Assembly: GCF_026626665.1 (NCBI RefSeq)
Contig: NZ_JAPNKE010000002.1
Coordinates: forward strand, 4,503,168-4,567,167
DNA: 64,000 bases
Direction of reading: 5' to 3'
Source of the DNA: Nannocystis pusilla
GTDB lineage: Bacteria > Myxococcota_A > Polyangia > Nannocystales > Nannocystaceae
Below the pieces are notes generated by a model that searched no databases, was not told where the DNA came from, and saw only the letters and a program-made list of their open reading frames with translations. Every line of letters starts with the position of its first letter. Position 1 is the stretch's first letter. Both the position numbers and the translations under genes were made by a program. Positions 1-8,951 of the stretch are shown piece by piece.

Positions 1-2574
1 GGCGATGCAGTCGGCGCCGCCGAAGGCCTTGGCGTTCGTCAGCTCGGTCGGCGTCGGCGCGAACTTCGACAGCGCCTTGACGTTGTTGAGGTCGACGTCG
101 GCGTTGGCCAGCACCTCGAACCACTCGCGGTCGGTCTCGGTGCCCGAGGGGTTGGCGAGGAACTCGGTGATCACGAGGTCGCCGGCGCCCGGCGAGTGCT
201 TCTCGCGCATGGCCCCGAGGTCGGCGTCGAAGCACGGGTCGACGAAGCCGCCGCCGCAGGCGACGTTCTGCGCCGCGGGGCTGCCCTTGTCGCTCGCGTT
301 GTACAGCGCCGCGGCGGTGCAGAGGTTGGCCGGGTCGTCGTTGACCGCCACGTCGAGCGCGCCCGGGGTGATCGCCGCGAGCGAGAGCTGGGTCGAGGCG
401 CCGTCGCTGGTCGTCGCGTAGGCGACGTGGTCGAGCTCGACCCCGCCGTGGCCGACGAACAGGCCGCCGTTGGAGTTGCCGAGGCTCAGCTTGGTGACGA
501 AGCGCGGCGTCGGCAGGCCGCCGTTGACCCCCGCGTCGGCGTTGCGGGCGATCAGCACCGAGTCGCCGGCCTTGACCTCGAGGCAGTCGCCGGCGACGGG
601 GACGAAGTCGCCGACGGTGTACGGCTCCCACACCTTGCCGAGCTCGAGCCCGTTGAGGTCGAAGTCGGCGTCGGCCAGCAGCTCGAACCACTCGCCCTCG
701 GTGTCGCCGACGAGCTTGGGGTTGGCCATCCACTCGGTGATGAGCAGCTCGCCGGCCTGCGGCGGATCGATGTCGCGCGCGGTCTGCGTGTCGGGGTCGG
801 TGCACTGGCCGGTCGGCGGCGGGCCGTTGCACACCGAGTTGTCGGCCCCGGGCGTGCCGAGGTCGGTGTTGAACGGCGCGTACGGGACGGTCGCGTCGCA
901 GCGGGCCTCGGCCGGGTCGTTGAGCGTCGGGTCGAGCGACTGCGTGAAGGCGTCGATCACCGCCGGGTCGACCTGGCGCGCGACCCCGTCCTTCGGCGTG
1001 TCGTACGGCATGTGGTCGAGCTCGACGCCGCCGACGCCGAGCCACAGGGTGCCGTCGGAGTTGGCCAGCTGCAGGCTGCTGTAGGTGGCGGCGGGGCTCA
1101 GCATGTCGCCGGTGGCGCCGCTGCGGGCCAGCAGGACGAGGCCGGGGCCGACCGCCAGGCACTGCTCGCCGGGGAAGGTGAAGCTGATCGACTCGGCCGA
1201 CTTGCCGAGCTGCAGGCCGTTGAGGTCGAAGCTGACGGGGGTGAAGAACTCGATCCACTCGCCCCCCGGCTCGCCGATGCCGGTCGACGCGTTGGCGTGG
1301 ACCTCGGTGATGAAGATGTCCCCGGGGACAGGTGCGACCGCCTCGCGGACGGTGCCGCCGTCGTCGCACGGGTTCTTGAGGCAGACCGGGTTGGGCGCGC
1401 CGGGGGTGCCGAGGTCGCCCTCGGCGAACGGGTTGTAGGCCAGGCAGAAGTTGGCCGGGTCGTCGTTGCCGGCGACGGTGGTCGCGCCGGGGTCGAGGCT
1501 CCAGGCGATGCCGTCCTTGGGGTTCGGGTAGTGGATCTCGTCGAGGATCTGCCCGCCGTAGGCGATGAACACCCCGGGGCTCGGGTTCGAGTCGCTGGCG
1601 CTGTCGTTGAGCGTCAGCTTCATGACGACGTCGGTCTCGGCCCACTGCTTCTGCGAGAACAGGACGGTGTCGCCGGCGCCGACCTTGAAGCACTCGGGCT
1701 GCTGCAGCACCTGCGCGCTCTCGGGGTCGCCGGCGAACTTGGTGGTGTTGCTGCCGTACTGCAGGCAGTTGAGGTCGAACTCGCCGCCCGTCACCTGCAG
1801 CTCGAACCACTCGCCGACGGTCATGGTGGTGAGGCCGGCGTTGGCCATGACCTCGGTGATCACGAGCTGGCCCGGCTGCGGCCCGACGGCGTCGCGCAGG
1901 ACGCCGCCGTCGTAGCACTGGCCGCACGACTCGGGGGCGACCAGCGGACACGCGGCGTTGGGCTGGCGCGGCGAGCCGTACTCGGTGGTGAAGTAGGGCT
2001 CGCCGTCGGTCGGCGCGGTGCACCACGTGGCGAGGTCGTCGTTGGCGGTCGCGTCCGGGCTGACCTGGCCGTCGAGGGTGGTGCTGACGCCGTCCTTGAT
2101 CCGGGTCGCGTCGTAGATGACCTCGTCGACGACGACGTTGCCGCAGCGGACCGTCAGCATGCCCGAGGTGTTGGACATCGCGCCGAGGTCGGTGCCGTAG
2201 CCGTAGTCGATGTACTCCGGGCGGGTCTCGTCGGTGACCGCGCCGAAGGTCATGTAGGCGCCCGGCGGGACCTCGACGGAGTCCTGGATCAGGTGGCCCT
2301 TGGCGTCGGTGCCGTCGGCCTTGCTGTAGACGAGGCCGACGCCCACCAGGCTGACCGGCGCGCTGCCGGGGTTATAGACCTCGATCCACTCGATGCCGTC
2401 GGCGTCGCTGCCCTTGGGGTCGGGCATGTACTCGGTGATCACCAGCTTGCCGCCGCGCAGGGCCGCCACGCAGCTGCCGGCGTCGGTGTCGCTGGTGGCG
2501 TTGCTGTCGCCGCAGCCCGCGGACGGGGCGACGGAGACGACGAGGGCGAGGCGGGCGAGCGTGCGGCGGTTCAT
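1..2574 (-). CDS. Secreted lipoprotein with tandem lamin-tail domains (partial, 3' end beyond left edge)
   Basis: 858 codons are visible before the window edge, with no stop. The start ATG gives a lipoprotein signal, MNRRTLARLALVVSVAPSAGC, with lipobox SAGC at residues 18-21. After it come at least five copies of a lamin-tail-like (LTD) unit. Each opens with LVITEYMPDP, LVITEVMANA, IFITEVHANA, LLITEWMANP or LVITEFLANP, followed by an EWIE/EWFE motif and a DLNGLELG-type strand. The linkers carry regular Cys pairs. LTD domains are immunoglobulin-fold modules often attached to secreted nucleases and surface proteins. The start overlaps the stop of the upstream nuclease gene by 4 bp (ATGA), so the two are translationally coupled. 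Function is inferred: a cell-surface protein acting with the nuclease. Confidence 0.85.
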   Translation of the reverse strand, partial: MNRRTLARLALVVSVAPSAGCGDSNATSDTDAGSCVAALRGGKLVITEYMPDPKGSDADGIEWIEVYNPGSAPVSLVGVGLVYSKADGTDAKGHLIQDSVEVPPGAYMTFGAVTDETRPEYIDYGYGTDLGAMSNTSGMLTVRCGNVVVDEVIYDATRIKDGVSTTLDGQVSPDATANDDLATWCTAPTDGEPYFTTEYGSPRQPNAACPLVAPESCGQCYDGGVLRDAVGPQPGQLVITEVMANAGLTTMTVGEWFELQVTGGEFDLNCLQYGSNTTKFAGDPESAQVLQQPECFKVGAGDTVLFSQKQWAETDVVMKLTLNDSASDSNPSPGVFIAYGGQILDEIHYPNPKDGIAWSLDPGATTVAGNDDPANFCLAYNPFAEGDLGTPGAPNPVCLKNPCDDGGTVREAVAPVPGDIFITEVHANASTGIGEPGGEWIEFFTPVSFDLNGLQLGKSAESISFTFPGEQCLAVGPGLVLLARSGATGDMLSPAATYSSLQLANSDGTLWLGVGGVELDHMPYDTPKDGVARQVDPAVIDAFTQSLDPTLNDPAEARCDATVPYAPFNTDLGTPGADNSVCNGPPPTGQCTDPDTQTARDIDPPQAGELLITEWMANPKLVGDTEGEWFELLADADFDLNGLELGKVWEPYTVGDFVPVAGDCLEVKAGDSVLIARNADAGVNGGLPTPRFVTKLSLGNSNGGLFVGHGGVELDHVAYATTSDGASTQLSLAAITPGALDVAVNDDPANLCTAAALYNASDKGSPAAQNVACGGGFVDPCFDADLGAMREKHSPGAGDLVITEFLANPSGTETDREWFEVLANADVDLNNVKALSKFAPTPTELTNAKAFGGADCIA

Positions 2575-3857
2575 GGTCGGATCTCGGTCTCGCCCGATCG
2601 GGCGTCAGTCGGCGGCGCCGGGCGGCGCGAGGCTGTCCTCGCGCTCGGCGGCGGCGTTGTCTCGCGGTTCGGCCGGCGCGTCGCCGGCGTCGGCCGCGGC
2701 GGGCTGCGCGGTGTCTTCAGGGCCAGGTTCTTTGGCACCTGGCTCTGGGTCGTGTCCTTCGGGACATCCGCGGCGTCTTCGGCCGGGACGGCCGGCGCCA
2801 GCACCTCGTGCTGGATCTGCCCGGGCGTGGTGACGACGATCTGCAGCTCGTCCTGCTTCTTGTACTTGTTGAAGTACTTGGTGAGGACGCCGCGGGCGAC
2901 CACGAACTCGCCGCGGTGCTCGATCGCGCCGGAGCGGGCCAGGACGTCCTTGTCGAAGAAGATCAGCGGGAGGCTGCCGGTGCGGCGGCGGCTGAGCAGG
3001 ACCTTGGTCGGGCCGGCGGTCTCGCGGATGTCGCCGATGGCGCCGAGGATCACGACCTCGCGCCCGACCCTGCTCTGCAGGCGTTCGATCGCGTCCCAGT
3101 GGGTGAGGACGATCCAGTTGGGGTGGTCGGCGGCCTGCAGCTCGAACGCCTGGATGAAGTCGCCGCGGCGGTTCCACCACTCGAGGCGGCGGTCGTAGTC
3201 GGTGTAGTGCTGCTTGTTCGGGTCCCAGATCCCGCGCCCCGCCGCGCGGGCCTCCTCCTGGGCGGCCACGAACTCCTGGTGGAAGCGGCGCGAGTAGCCG
3301 TACTTGCTGAAGTACGGGCTCATGCCGGCGCGCACGCACTCGACGTTGTAGTTGTAGGTCTTGCCGTCCTTCTCGACGAACACGTACGCGAGGTAGCGGT
3401 TGTAGAAGTCGCGGATCTCCTTGGGGTGATCGCGCTCGAGCCGGACGGTGCGCACGCCCTTGAAGAAGGCCTCGGCGAACTTCTTGGCCTCCTCGCCCAT
3501 GGGCGTCGGGATCTTGACCGGGCTCTTCGTCTTGGCCTGGGCCTCGGCGAGGTAGCGCTCCCAGCCCTTGTCGAACTCCATGTACTCGGACTTGCGCTTG
3601 AAGGTCTCCTCGGTGTCGAGGCCGAGCAGGCGCATGCTGGCGTCGAGGCCGGCGACGCGGATGGTGTCGCCGTCGGTGACCTTCATCAGCGGGAACTCGC
3701 CGATGACCAGCGCCGCGTCGTTGCCCTTGGCCAGGCTGGCGGCGACGGTGGTGCGGTCGAACCGGTGGACCACCGGGTTGCAGGCCCACAGCGCCGCGGC
3801 CGCGGCCACGAGGGCCAGCAGGCGCGCCTGTACGAAGGACCCTGTCTTCAGGGACAT
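2571..3857 (-). CDS. Thermonuclease (SNase-like) lipoprotein
   Basis: 428 aa. The N-terminus MSLKTGSFVQARLLALVAAAA ends in lipobox LWAC (Cys26), so the protein should be a surface or outer-membrane lipoprotein. Residues about 58-205 match the staphylococcal-nuclease fold: KVTDGDTIRV (59-68), MRLLGLDTEE (75-84, holding the Arg and acidic residues of the active site) and FYNRYLAYVF (151-160, Arg154 as second catalytic Arg). A further roughly 200 residues look like an OB-type region, then a Pro/Arg-rich tail. Expected activity is Ca-dependent cleavage of DNA/RNA outside the cell. It is the middle gene of three coupled lipoprotein genes: its start overlaps the end of the gene before by 10 bp and its stop overlaps the next start. 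The first codons are themselves a copy of the CTGTC/GACAT repeat found across the window. Confidence 0.88.
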   Translation of the reverse strand: MSLKTGSFVQARLLALVAAAAALWACNPVVHRFDRTTVAASLAKGNDAALVIGEFPLMKVTDGDTIRVAGLDASMRLLGLDTEETFKRKSEYMEFDKGWERYLAEAQAKTKSPVKIPTPMGEEAKKFAEAFFKGVRTVRLERDHPKEIRDFYNRYLAYVFVEKDGKTYNYNVECVRAGMSPYFSKYGYSRRFHQEFVAAQEEARAAGRGIWDPNKQHYTDYDRRLEWWNRRGDFIQAFELQAADHPNWIVLTHWDAIERLQSRVGREVVILGAIGDIRETAGPTKVLLSRRRTGSLPLIFFDKDVLARSGAIEHRGEFVVARGVLTKYFNKYKKQDELQIVVTTPGQIQHEVLAPAVPAEDAADVPKDTTQSQVPKNLALKTPRSPPRPTPATRRPNRETTPPPSARTASRRPAPPTDARSGETEIRP

Positions 3858-4495
3858 GCCGGATTGGCCTCCCCCGGGGTGCCGAACACGCCGATGCCGG
3901 TCGACGTGGTGAAGTCGTCGACGCACCACTTGGCGCCCTCGTCGTTGTCGGCGGCGCTCGGCTCGCCCGGCCAGAAGGTGGTGCCCATCTCGGTCAGGTT
4001 GCGCAGGACGACGCGGTCGATCAGCTTGCCGCAGGCCTGCACGTCGACGAGGCCGCCCTTCGGCAGGTCGCGCGGGTTCGCCGGGTTCGAGGGGCTGTAC
4101 CAGTCGACCAGGTAGCTGTAGTCGAGGTAGGCCGCGCGCTCGGGGTCGTCGCTGCCGAGCACCACGTAGTCCCCGGGCTCGACGACGAGGCCCTCGTCGC
4201 GGACGATGAACGCGCCGTCGGGCTTGCCGTCGTTGCGGGTGAACGCGACCCGCAGGCCCGCGAGCGCGATCGGCTCCTCGGAGGCGTTGTAGAGCTCGAT
4301 CCACTGGCGGTACGAGCCGCCCTGGTTCTCGCGGAACTCGGTCAGGACCAGATCGCCGGGCTGTATCTCGGGACAGCCGGTGTCGAGCGGCGGCCGCACG
4401 CACGCGGACATCGCCGCCAGCACCGACGGCGCCGCCAGGCGCAACAGACTGTCTTTACGGCCCGAGAACACGGCTCCCGGGAAGTCATGGTACAC
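3848..4495 (-). CDS. Single lamin-tail-domain lipoprotein
   Basis: 215 aa from a GTG at 4495. A second in-frame GTG at 4471 would give a shorter but equally plausible signal peptide, and no strong ribosome site decides. The signal ends VLAAMSAC, a near-lipobox. The mature part has one LTD domain: DLVLTEFRENQ, RQWIELYNASEEPIAL, then DYVVLGSDDP. It ends near GIGVFGTPGEANPACP, the same GTPGxxNPxC closing motif that separates units in the larger LTD protein downstream. First gene of the LTD > thermonuclease > multi-LTD operon. Whether LTD binds DNA, cell wall or partner proteins cannot be read from the sequence. Confidence 0.8.
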   Translation of the reverse strand: MYHDFPGAVFSGRKDSLLRLAAPSVLAAMSACVRPPLDTGCPEIQPGDLVLTEFRENQGGSYRQWIELYNASEEPIALAGLRVAFTRNDGKPDGAFIVRDEGLVVEPGDYVVLGSDDPERAAYLDYSYLVDWYSPSNPANPRDLPKGGLVDVQACGKLIDRVVLRNLTEMGTTFWPGEPSAADNDEGAKWCVDDFTTSTGIGVFGTPGEANPACP

Positions 4496-5016
4496 GCGGC
4501 CCCCCGGCGGCGGGCCGAGGCTCCAGGAGAAAATCGGAGACGATGTGGCGACATTCTCTCGCCACGCGGGTGACGCGGACGCCGATGTCGCGGCCGTAAC
4601 GATCTGGGGAGCGCGTTGAAATTTCACATACAAACTTGTGGGTGCAGGGTCTGCGCCGCGGCGCTTTGAACGTTCGTTCAGTGCAGCCGCGAAGGCCGCA
4701 GGGCGGCGGAGATCGGCCCGGGAAGCCGACTTCCGCGATCCGCGGCGATGTGCTGCGATTGTTGGGGGCTGTCCCGAGGACCAGGTGCTCCCCGAAGACC
4801 CCAGGCGATCGTGCCAGCGTGTGATCGCCGTTACGCGGGGTGCCGCGAGCGCAGCGGAGTTCGGGGCTCGCGCCGCTGCGGAGGCGTCTCCGTGCGGAGG
4901 CCCGCGGCCGCGGCGACTGCTGGCGCAAGCGAAGTTTGCGACGGCATTCACGGGCGGCGGGCGAATGCCCCGAGCGCGGCTCGGCCGACGCGGCGCAGGC
5001 CGGACGACCCGGGCCT
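4496..5016. other. Intergenic region without a supported gene
   Basis: About 520 bp between the LTD operon start and the end of tdk. Several open frames run through it on the + strand, but they are Arg/Ala/Gly-rich shadows without recognisable domains or ribosome sites. The stretch around 4600-4660 is visibly less GC-rich than its surroundings and may hold the promoter of the lipoprotein operon. No hairpin or repeat stands out. Confidence 0.5.
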
Positions 5017-5607
5017 TTAGGCCTCGCGCGGCGGCAGCGGCGGGAACAGCGAGGTGCGGGCCTGATAGCAGGTGAAGCAGGCCGGCGCGTAGCTCTCGGC
5101 CCCGCCGAGCTGGATCTGCTCGCCCTCGGTCTGCGCCTCGCCGCCGCCGTGGCGGAGGTTGAAGATCGCCTTGCGGTTGCAGAACTGGCAGGTGACCTTC
5201 ACTTCTTCGATGGAGTCGGCCAGCTCGAGCAGGCGCCGCGAGCCCTCGAACAGCTCGGTGCGGAAGTCGGTGCGCAGGCCGTAGCAGATGACCGGCGGGC
5301 CGCCCTGGGTCAGCACACGCAGCTGCTCGATGAGCCGCGCCGACAGGAATTGGGCCTCGTCGACGAGGACGCAGTCGACGCCGACGAACTGCGCGGGGTC
5401 GAGGACGCTGTCCCGGTCGAGCAGGAGGTCGGCCTCGGCGTGCAGGCCGGCGCGGGAGGCGATCGCGCCGGCCCCGAAGCGGTCGTCGATCCGCGGCTTC
5501 AAGAGGAGCACCCGCTTGCCCTGGCTGCGGTAGTTGTGGGCCACCGCCAGCAAGTTCAGGGTCTTGGCGCTGTCCATGGTGCCGTGACGGAAGTAGAGCT
5601 TGGCCAT
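5017..5607 (-). CDS. tdk: Thymidine kinase (type II)
   Basis: 196 aa, the usual length for the bacterial type II enzyme, which phosphorylates thymidine to dTMP with ATP. Visible features: an N-terminal P-loop in MAKLYFRHGTMDSAKTLNLL with the Gly before Lys replaced by Ala (SAKT), the DEAQF motif at 83-87 with Glu84 as catalytic base, and a zinc site from CQFC (140-143) and CFTC (177-180). The lasso region LGGAESYAPACF is typical. It is divergent from a nucleoside transporter across 128 bp, so import and phosphorylation probably share a control region: a pyrimidine-salvage pair. Confidence 0.95.
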   Translation of the reverse strand: MAKLYFRHGTMDSAKTLNLLAVAHNYRSQGKRVLLLKPRIDDRFGAGAIASRAGLHAEADLLLDRDSVLDPAQFVGVDCVLVDEAQFLSARLIEQLRVLTQGGPPVICYGLRTDFRTELFEGSRRLLELADSIEEVKVTCQFCNRKAIFNLRHGGGEAQTEGEQIQLGGAESYAPACFTCYQARTSLFPPLPPREA

Positions 5608-5735
5608 GCGGGCGCCGGGATGGTGCCTCGCGGAGCCGCGGCCTGTAAAGCCGCCGCGGCCGGCGATCGCGGCGCCCCGCGAAATGTCGGTACCACCTCC
5701 ACGCGCCTCGGGCGGGCTGCTAAAGTGCGCGGCGG

Positions 5736-6962
5736 ATGCCCCTCCAGCTCGTCAGCGTCGTCGGCTTCGTCGTCCTGCTCGGCGTCGGCTACGCCCTCAG
5801 CCGCGATCGCAAGGCGGTGTCGCTGCGGGTGGTGCTGTGGGGCGTGGTGCTGCAGTGGATCATCGGCCTCCTGCTGCTCAAGCTGCCGCAGGGCGGCGTC
5901 GGCCTGGCCCACGCGGCCAAGGCGGTGCAGGCGGTGCTCGACCACGCGTTCGTCGGCTCGGGCTTCCTCTTCGGCCCGCTCGGGCAGCCCGGCGGCGGCG
6001 CCACCGGCATCGGCATGATCTTCGCGTTCCAGGTGCTGCCGACGATCGTGTTCGTGGCGGCGCTGTTCGCCGTGCTCTACTACCTCGGGGTGATGCAATT
6101 GATCGTCCGCGTGCTGGCGCGGGCGATGGTCCACGTGTTCGGCGCCAGCGGGGCCGAGTCGCTGTGCATCGCCGCCAGCATCTTCATGGGCCAGACCGAG
6201 GCGCCGCTGACGATCCGGCCGTTCCTCAGCAAGCTGACCGAGTCGGAGCTGTTCACGGTGATCGTCGCCGGCATGGCCTCGGTGTCGGGGGCGATCCTCG
6301 GCGCCTACGTGCTGTTCGGCGGGGTGAGGATCGAGCACCTCCTCACGGCGATGGCGATGACCGCCCCGATCTCGCTGGTGTTCGCCAAGCTGGTGGTGCC
6401 CGAGACCGGCACGCCCGAGACCGCGGGGATGGTCCGCGACGCGCCGGTCGAGAACAACCGCAACATCCTCGAGGCGGCCGCCAGCGGCACGAGCGACGGG
6501 CTGCGCCTGGCCGCCAACGTCGGCGCGATGCTGATCTCGTTCGTCGCCCTGGTGTCGCTGCTCAACGCGATCGTCGGCCTCGTCCCGCTGTTCGGCGCGC
6601 CGCTGTCGATCGAGCGCGTCCTCGGCTGGGGCTTCGCGCCGATCGCCGCGCTGATGGGCATCCCGTGGGCCGAGGCGACCACCGTCGGCGGGGTGCTCGG
6701 CACGCGCGTGGCGGTCAACGAGATCGTCGCGTTCCAGCAGCTTCACGCGGCCGCCGGCGGCCTCGACCCGCGCACCGTGGCGATCGCCACCTTCGCCGTG
6801 TGCGGGTTCGCCAACCTGTCGAGCATCGGCATCCAGATCGGCGGGCTCGGGGCGCTGGTGCCCGAGCGCAAGCCGGACATCGCCCGCCTCGGGGCGCTGG
6901 CGCTGGTCGCCGCCACGCTCGCCAACTTCTCCACCGCCTGCGTCGCCGGCGCGCTCCTGTGA
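5736..6962 (+). CDS. Concentrative nucleoside transporter (NupC/CNT family)
   Basis: 408 aa, hydrophobic throughout, with about 9-10 membrane segments as in bacterial CNT proteins. Diagnostic parts are the central GQTEAPLTIRPFL segment, the GTRVAVNEIVAFQQL segment (the family's NEFVA substrate motif) and the final FANLSSIGIQIGGLGALVPER segment, all residues of the ion/nucleoside core. It should import nucleosides with H+ or Na+ across the inner membrane. The start ATG follows a short leader divergent from tdk, which supports a salvage role. Which nucleosides it prefers cannot be told here. Confidence 0.93.
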   Translation: MPLQLVSVVGFVVLLGVGYALSRDRKAVSLRVVLWGVVLQWIIGLLLLKLPQGGVGLAHAAKAVQAVLDHAFVGSGFLFGPLGQPGGGATGIGMIFAFQVLPTIVFVAALFAVLYYLGVMQLIVRVLARAMVHVFGASGAESLCIAASIFMGQTEAPLTIRPFLSKLTESELFTVIVAGMASVSGAILGAYVLFGGVRIEHLLTAMAMTAPISLVFAKLVVPETGTPETAGMVRDAPVENNRNILEAAASGTSDGLRLAANVGAMLISFVALVSLLNAIVGLVPLFGAPLSIERVLGWGFAPIAALMGIPWAEATTVGGVLGTRVAVNEIVAFQQLHAAAGGLDPRTVAIATFAVCGFANLSSIGIQIGGLGALVPERKPDIARLGALALVAATLANFSTACVAGALL

Positions 6963-7003
6963 GCCCGCGGCGCATCGGGTCTTCAGGTCAGGAACCACAA
7001 GAC

Positions 7004-7984
7004 ATGTCCACCGAACTGGTACCGATCCTCGACATCCGCCGCTTCGACCGCTCGGACGACCCGCGCGAGCGGGCCGGGTTCGTCCGCGAGCTCAACCACG
7101 CCTACCGCGAGATCGGGTTCGTCGCGGTGTCCCACCACGGGATCCCCGACGCGGTCATCGCCGACGCGTACCGCGCGATCAAGGCGTTCTTCGACCTGCC
7201 GCTCGAGCAGAAGCTGGCCTATCGGGTCGGCAAGGGCGGCGCCCGCGGCTACACGCCGTTCGGGGTCGAGCACGCCAAGGACAGCCCGGCCGTCGACCTC
7301 AAGGAGTTCTGGCACGTCGGCCGCGAGCACGTGCCCGGCGCGGCGTGGACGAGCCACTACCCGCCCAACATCTGGCCGACCGAGATCCCCGGCTTCCGTG
7401 AGGCGACCTGGGCGCTCTACCAGCAGCTCGAGGCGCTCGGCGACCGGGTCCTCCGCGCGGTCGCCCTCGGCCTCGACCTCGACGAGCGCTACTTCGAGGA
7501 CAAGACCGACCACGGCAACTCGATCCTGCGCCCGATCCACTACCCGCCGCTCGCGCCCGGCCGCGGCGACCCCGGCAGCGTCCGCTCCGGCCAGCACGAG
7601 GACATCAACCTCATCACCCTGCTCATCGGCTCCGGCGAGCCCGGCCTCGAGGTGCTGAGCCGCGCCGGCCAGTGGGTGCCGGTGACGACGATCCCCGAGG
7701 CGATCGTGGTCAACGTCGGCGACATGCTGCAGCGCCTCACCAACGACGTGCTGCGCTCGACCACCCACCGCGTGGTCAACCCGCCCTCGCCCTACGCCGA
7801 GGTGCCGCGCTACTCGATCCCGTTCTTCCTCCACCCCAACTCGGAGTTCTCGATCGAGTCGCTGGCGTCGTGCGTCACGCCCGACAACCCGAACCACTAC
7901 CCCGAGCCGATCACCGCCGATCAGTACCTGACGCAGCGGCTGATCGAGATCGGGCTGCTGCCGTCGCCGCAGCCGCAGAAGTAA
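7004..7984 (+). CDS. 2-oxoglutarate/Fe(II) oxygenase, isopenicillin-N-synthase-like
   Basis: 326 aa. It has the DIOX_N segment (residues 8-110, with the conserved GFVAVSHHGIP) and the 2OG-FeII_Oxy double-stranded beta helix. Metal ligands are His198 and Asp200 in HEDINLITLL and His255 in STTHRVVNPP; the cosubstrate-binding RYS is Arg269/Ser271. Family members hydroxylate or desaturate small molecules, and the substrate here is unknown. The start codon sits inside a GACATGTCC repeat copy, 41 bp after the transporter, so it may be cotranscribed with it. A cluster of the same repeat follows its stop. Confidence 0.88.
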   Translation: MSTELVPILDIRRFDRSDDPRERAGFVRELNHAYREIGFVAVSHHGIPDAVIADAYRAIKAFFDLPLEQKLAYRVGKGGARGYTPFGVEHAKDSPAVDLKEFWHVGREHVPGAAWTSHYPPNIWPTEIPGFREATWALYQQLEALGDRVLRAVALGLDLDERYFEDKTDHGNSILRPIHYPPLAPGRGDPGSVRSGQHEDINLITLLIGSGEPGLEVLSRAGQWVPVTTIPEAIVVNVGDMLQRLTNDVLRSTTHRVVNPPSPYAEVPRYSIPFFLHPNSEFSIESLASCVTPDNPNHYPEPITADQYLTQRLIEIGLLPSPQPQK

Positions 7985-7995
7985 CGCCTGGCGCC

Positions 7996-8060
7996 GGGGA
8001 CATGTCCGCATGGGCATGTCTCGCGCGACATGACGCCCGGGGCATGTCCGAAGGGGCAGA
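7996..8060. repeat. Cluster of ATGTCC inverted-repeat units
   Basis: Four to five CATGTC-type cores in about 65 bp (GGGACATGTCC, GGGCATGTC, GACATGAC, GGGCATGTCC) fill the gap between the convergent dioxygenase and LysR genes. Short hairpins can form between neighbouring cores. Position suggests a bidirectional terminator or a REP-like element. The same cores recur at many gene ends in this window. Confidence 0.7.
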
Positions 8061-8086
8061 CTCCGGGCGTCGCCGCGTCGCGGGCC

Positions 8087-8938
8087 TCAGCCCTCGGGCT
8101 GCGCGAGGTGCCTGGCCAGCGTCTTCATCACCGCCGATACGCGGGCGTCCTTGCGCAGGTCGGGGTGGGTCAAGATCCACGCCGGCCGGGTCAGCGCGGC
8201 GGCGGCGGCCCGGAACTGCTTGAGCTCGACCAGCTCGGGGTGCTCGGCGGCCAGGCGCGCGGGCATGAGGTTGAGGCCGACGCCGGCGGCGGTCAGGTCG
8301 ACGAGCAGGCGCCGCGACGGGGTGGCGAAGGCGATCCGGTCGCGCGGCACGTGCTCGCGCTCCCACTGGCCGAGCCAGGTGGTGTGCAGCGGGGCGCCGA
8401 GCACCAGCCAGCGCGCGTGCTCCGGCTCGGCCGCGAGCGCCCGGGTGCCGAACACGCCGAATTGGACGGGGAACAGCTTGCGCCCGACCAGGGTGTTCGG
8501 CGGGTCTGCCAGCAGGCCGAGGCCGATCTCGGCCTGACCCTTGCGCACGCTGAGGCCGGCGTCGGAGATGTGCACGTCGACCCGCAGCAGCGGGAAGGCG
8601 GCCGCGAGCGCGGCGATCGGCGCGACCAGCAGCGGGCCGAAGCCGTCGATGGTGGTGACGGTGATCGTGCCGCGCACCTCCTCGCGGCGGTCGCGGGCGC
8701 GGCGGGCGATGCCGGCGAGGCTGGCGCCGGTCGTGCGCGCGAGCGCGGCCAGCTCGCGGCCGGCCGTCGTGATCCCGCGGCCGCGCTCGAGGCAGACGAA
8801 GCCGACGGCCTGCTCGAGCGCGGCGATCCGGCGGTACACGGTGGAGGCGGCGACGCCGAGGTCGCGACCGGCGGCGGTGGCCGAGCCGAGGCGCTCGAAG
8901 GCCTCGAGGTAGCGCAGGTCGTCGAGCGAGCCCAGCAT
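8087..8938 (-). CDS. LysR-family transcriptional regulator
   Basis: 283 aa. The N-terminal winged helix-turn-helix spans residues about 5-65 (LRYLEAFERLGSATAAGRDL, then AASTVYRRIAALEQAVG). It is followed by a LysR-substrate effector domain with two alpha/beta lobes from about residue 90 (GTITVTTIDGFGPLLVAP). Members bind DNA as tetramers and respond to small ligands; the ligand is unknown. It starts 13 bp after the small zinc-ribbon gene and is probably the last gene of that minus-strand operon. It is convergent with the dioxygenase, so a direct divergent target is not obvious. Confidence 0.88.
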   Translation of the reverse strand: MLGSLDDLRYLEAFERLGSATAAGRDLGVAASTVYRRIAALEQAVGFVCLERGRGITTAGRELAALARTTGASLAGIARRARDRREEVRGTITVTTIDGFGPLLVAPIAALAAAFPLLRVDVHISDAGLSVRKGQAEIGLGLLADPPNTLVGRKLFPVQFGVFGTRALAAEPEHARWLVLGAPLHTTWLGQWEREHVPRDRIAFATPSRRLLVDLTAAGVGLNLMPARLAAEHPELVELKQFRAAAAALTRPAWILTHPDLRKDARVSAVMKTLARHLAQPEG

Positions 8939-8951
8939 CGACCGCGGCGGC

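Noticed and set aside
196..3198. A 1000-codon open frame on the + strand
   Set aside because: It is the GC-driven shadow of the minus-strand lamin-tail and nuclease genes; the protein is Val/Gly/Arg-rich without domains, while the opposite strand has signal peptides and conserved motifs.
4636..5075. Open frames of 60-145 codons upstream of tdk
   Set aside because: Several overlapping frames are open simultaneously and none has recognisable protein features.
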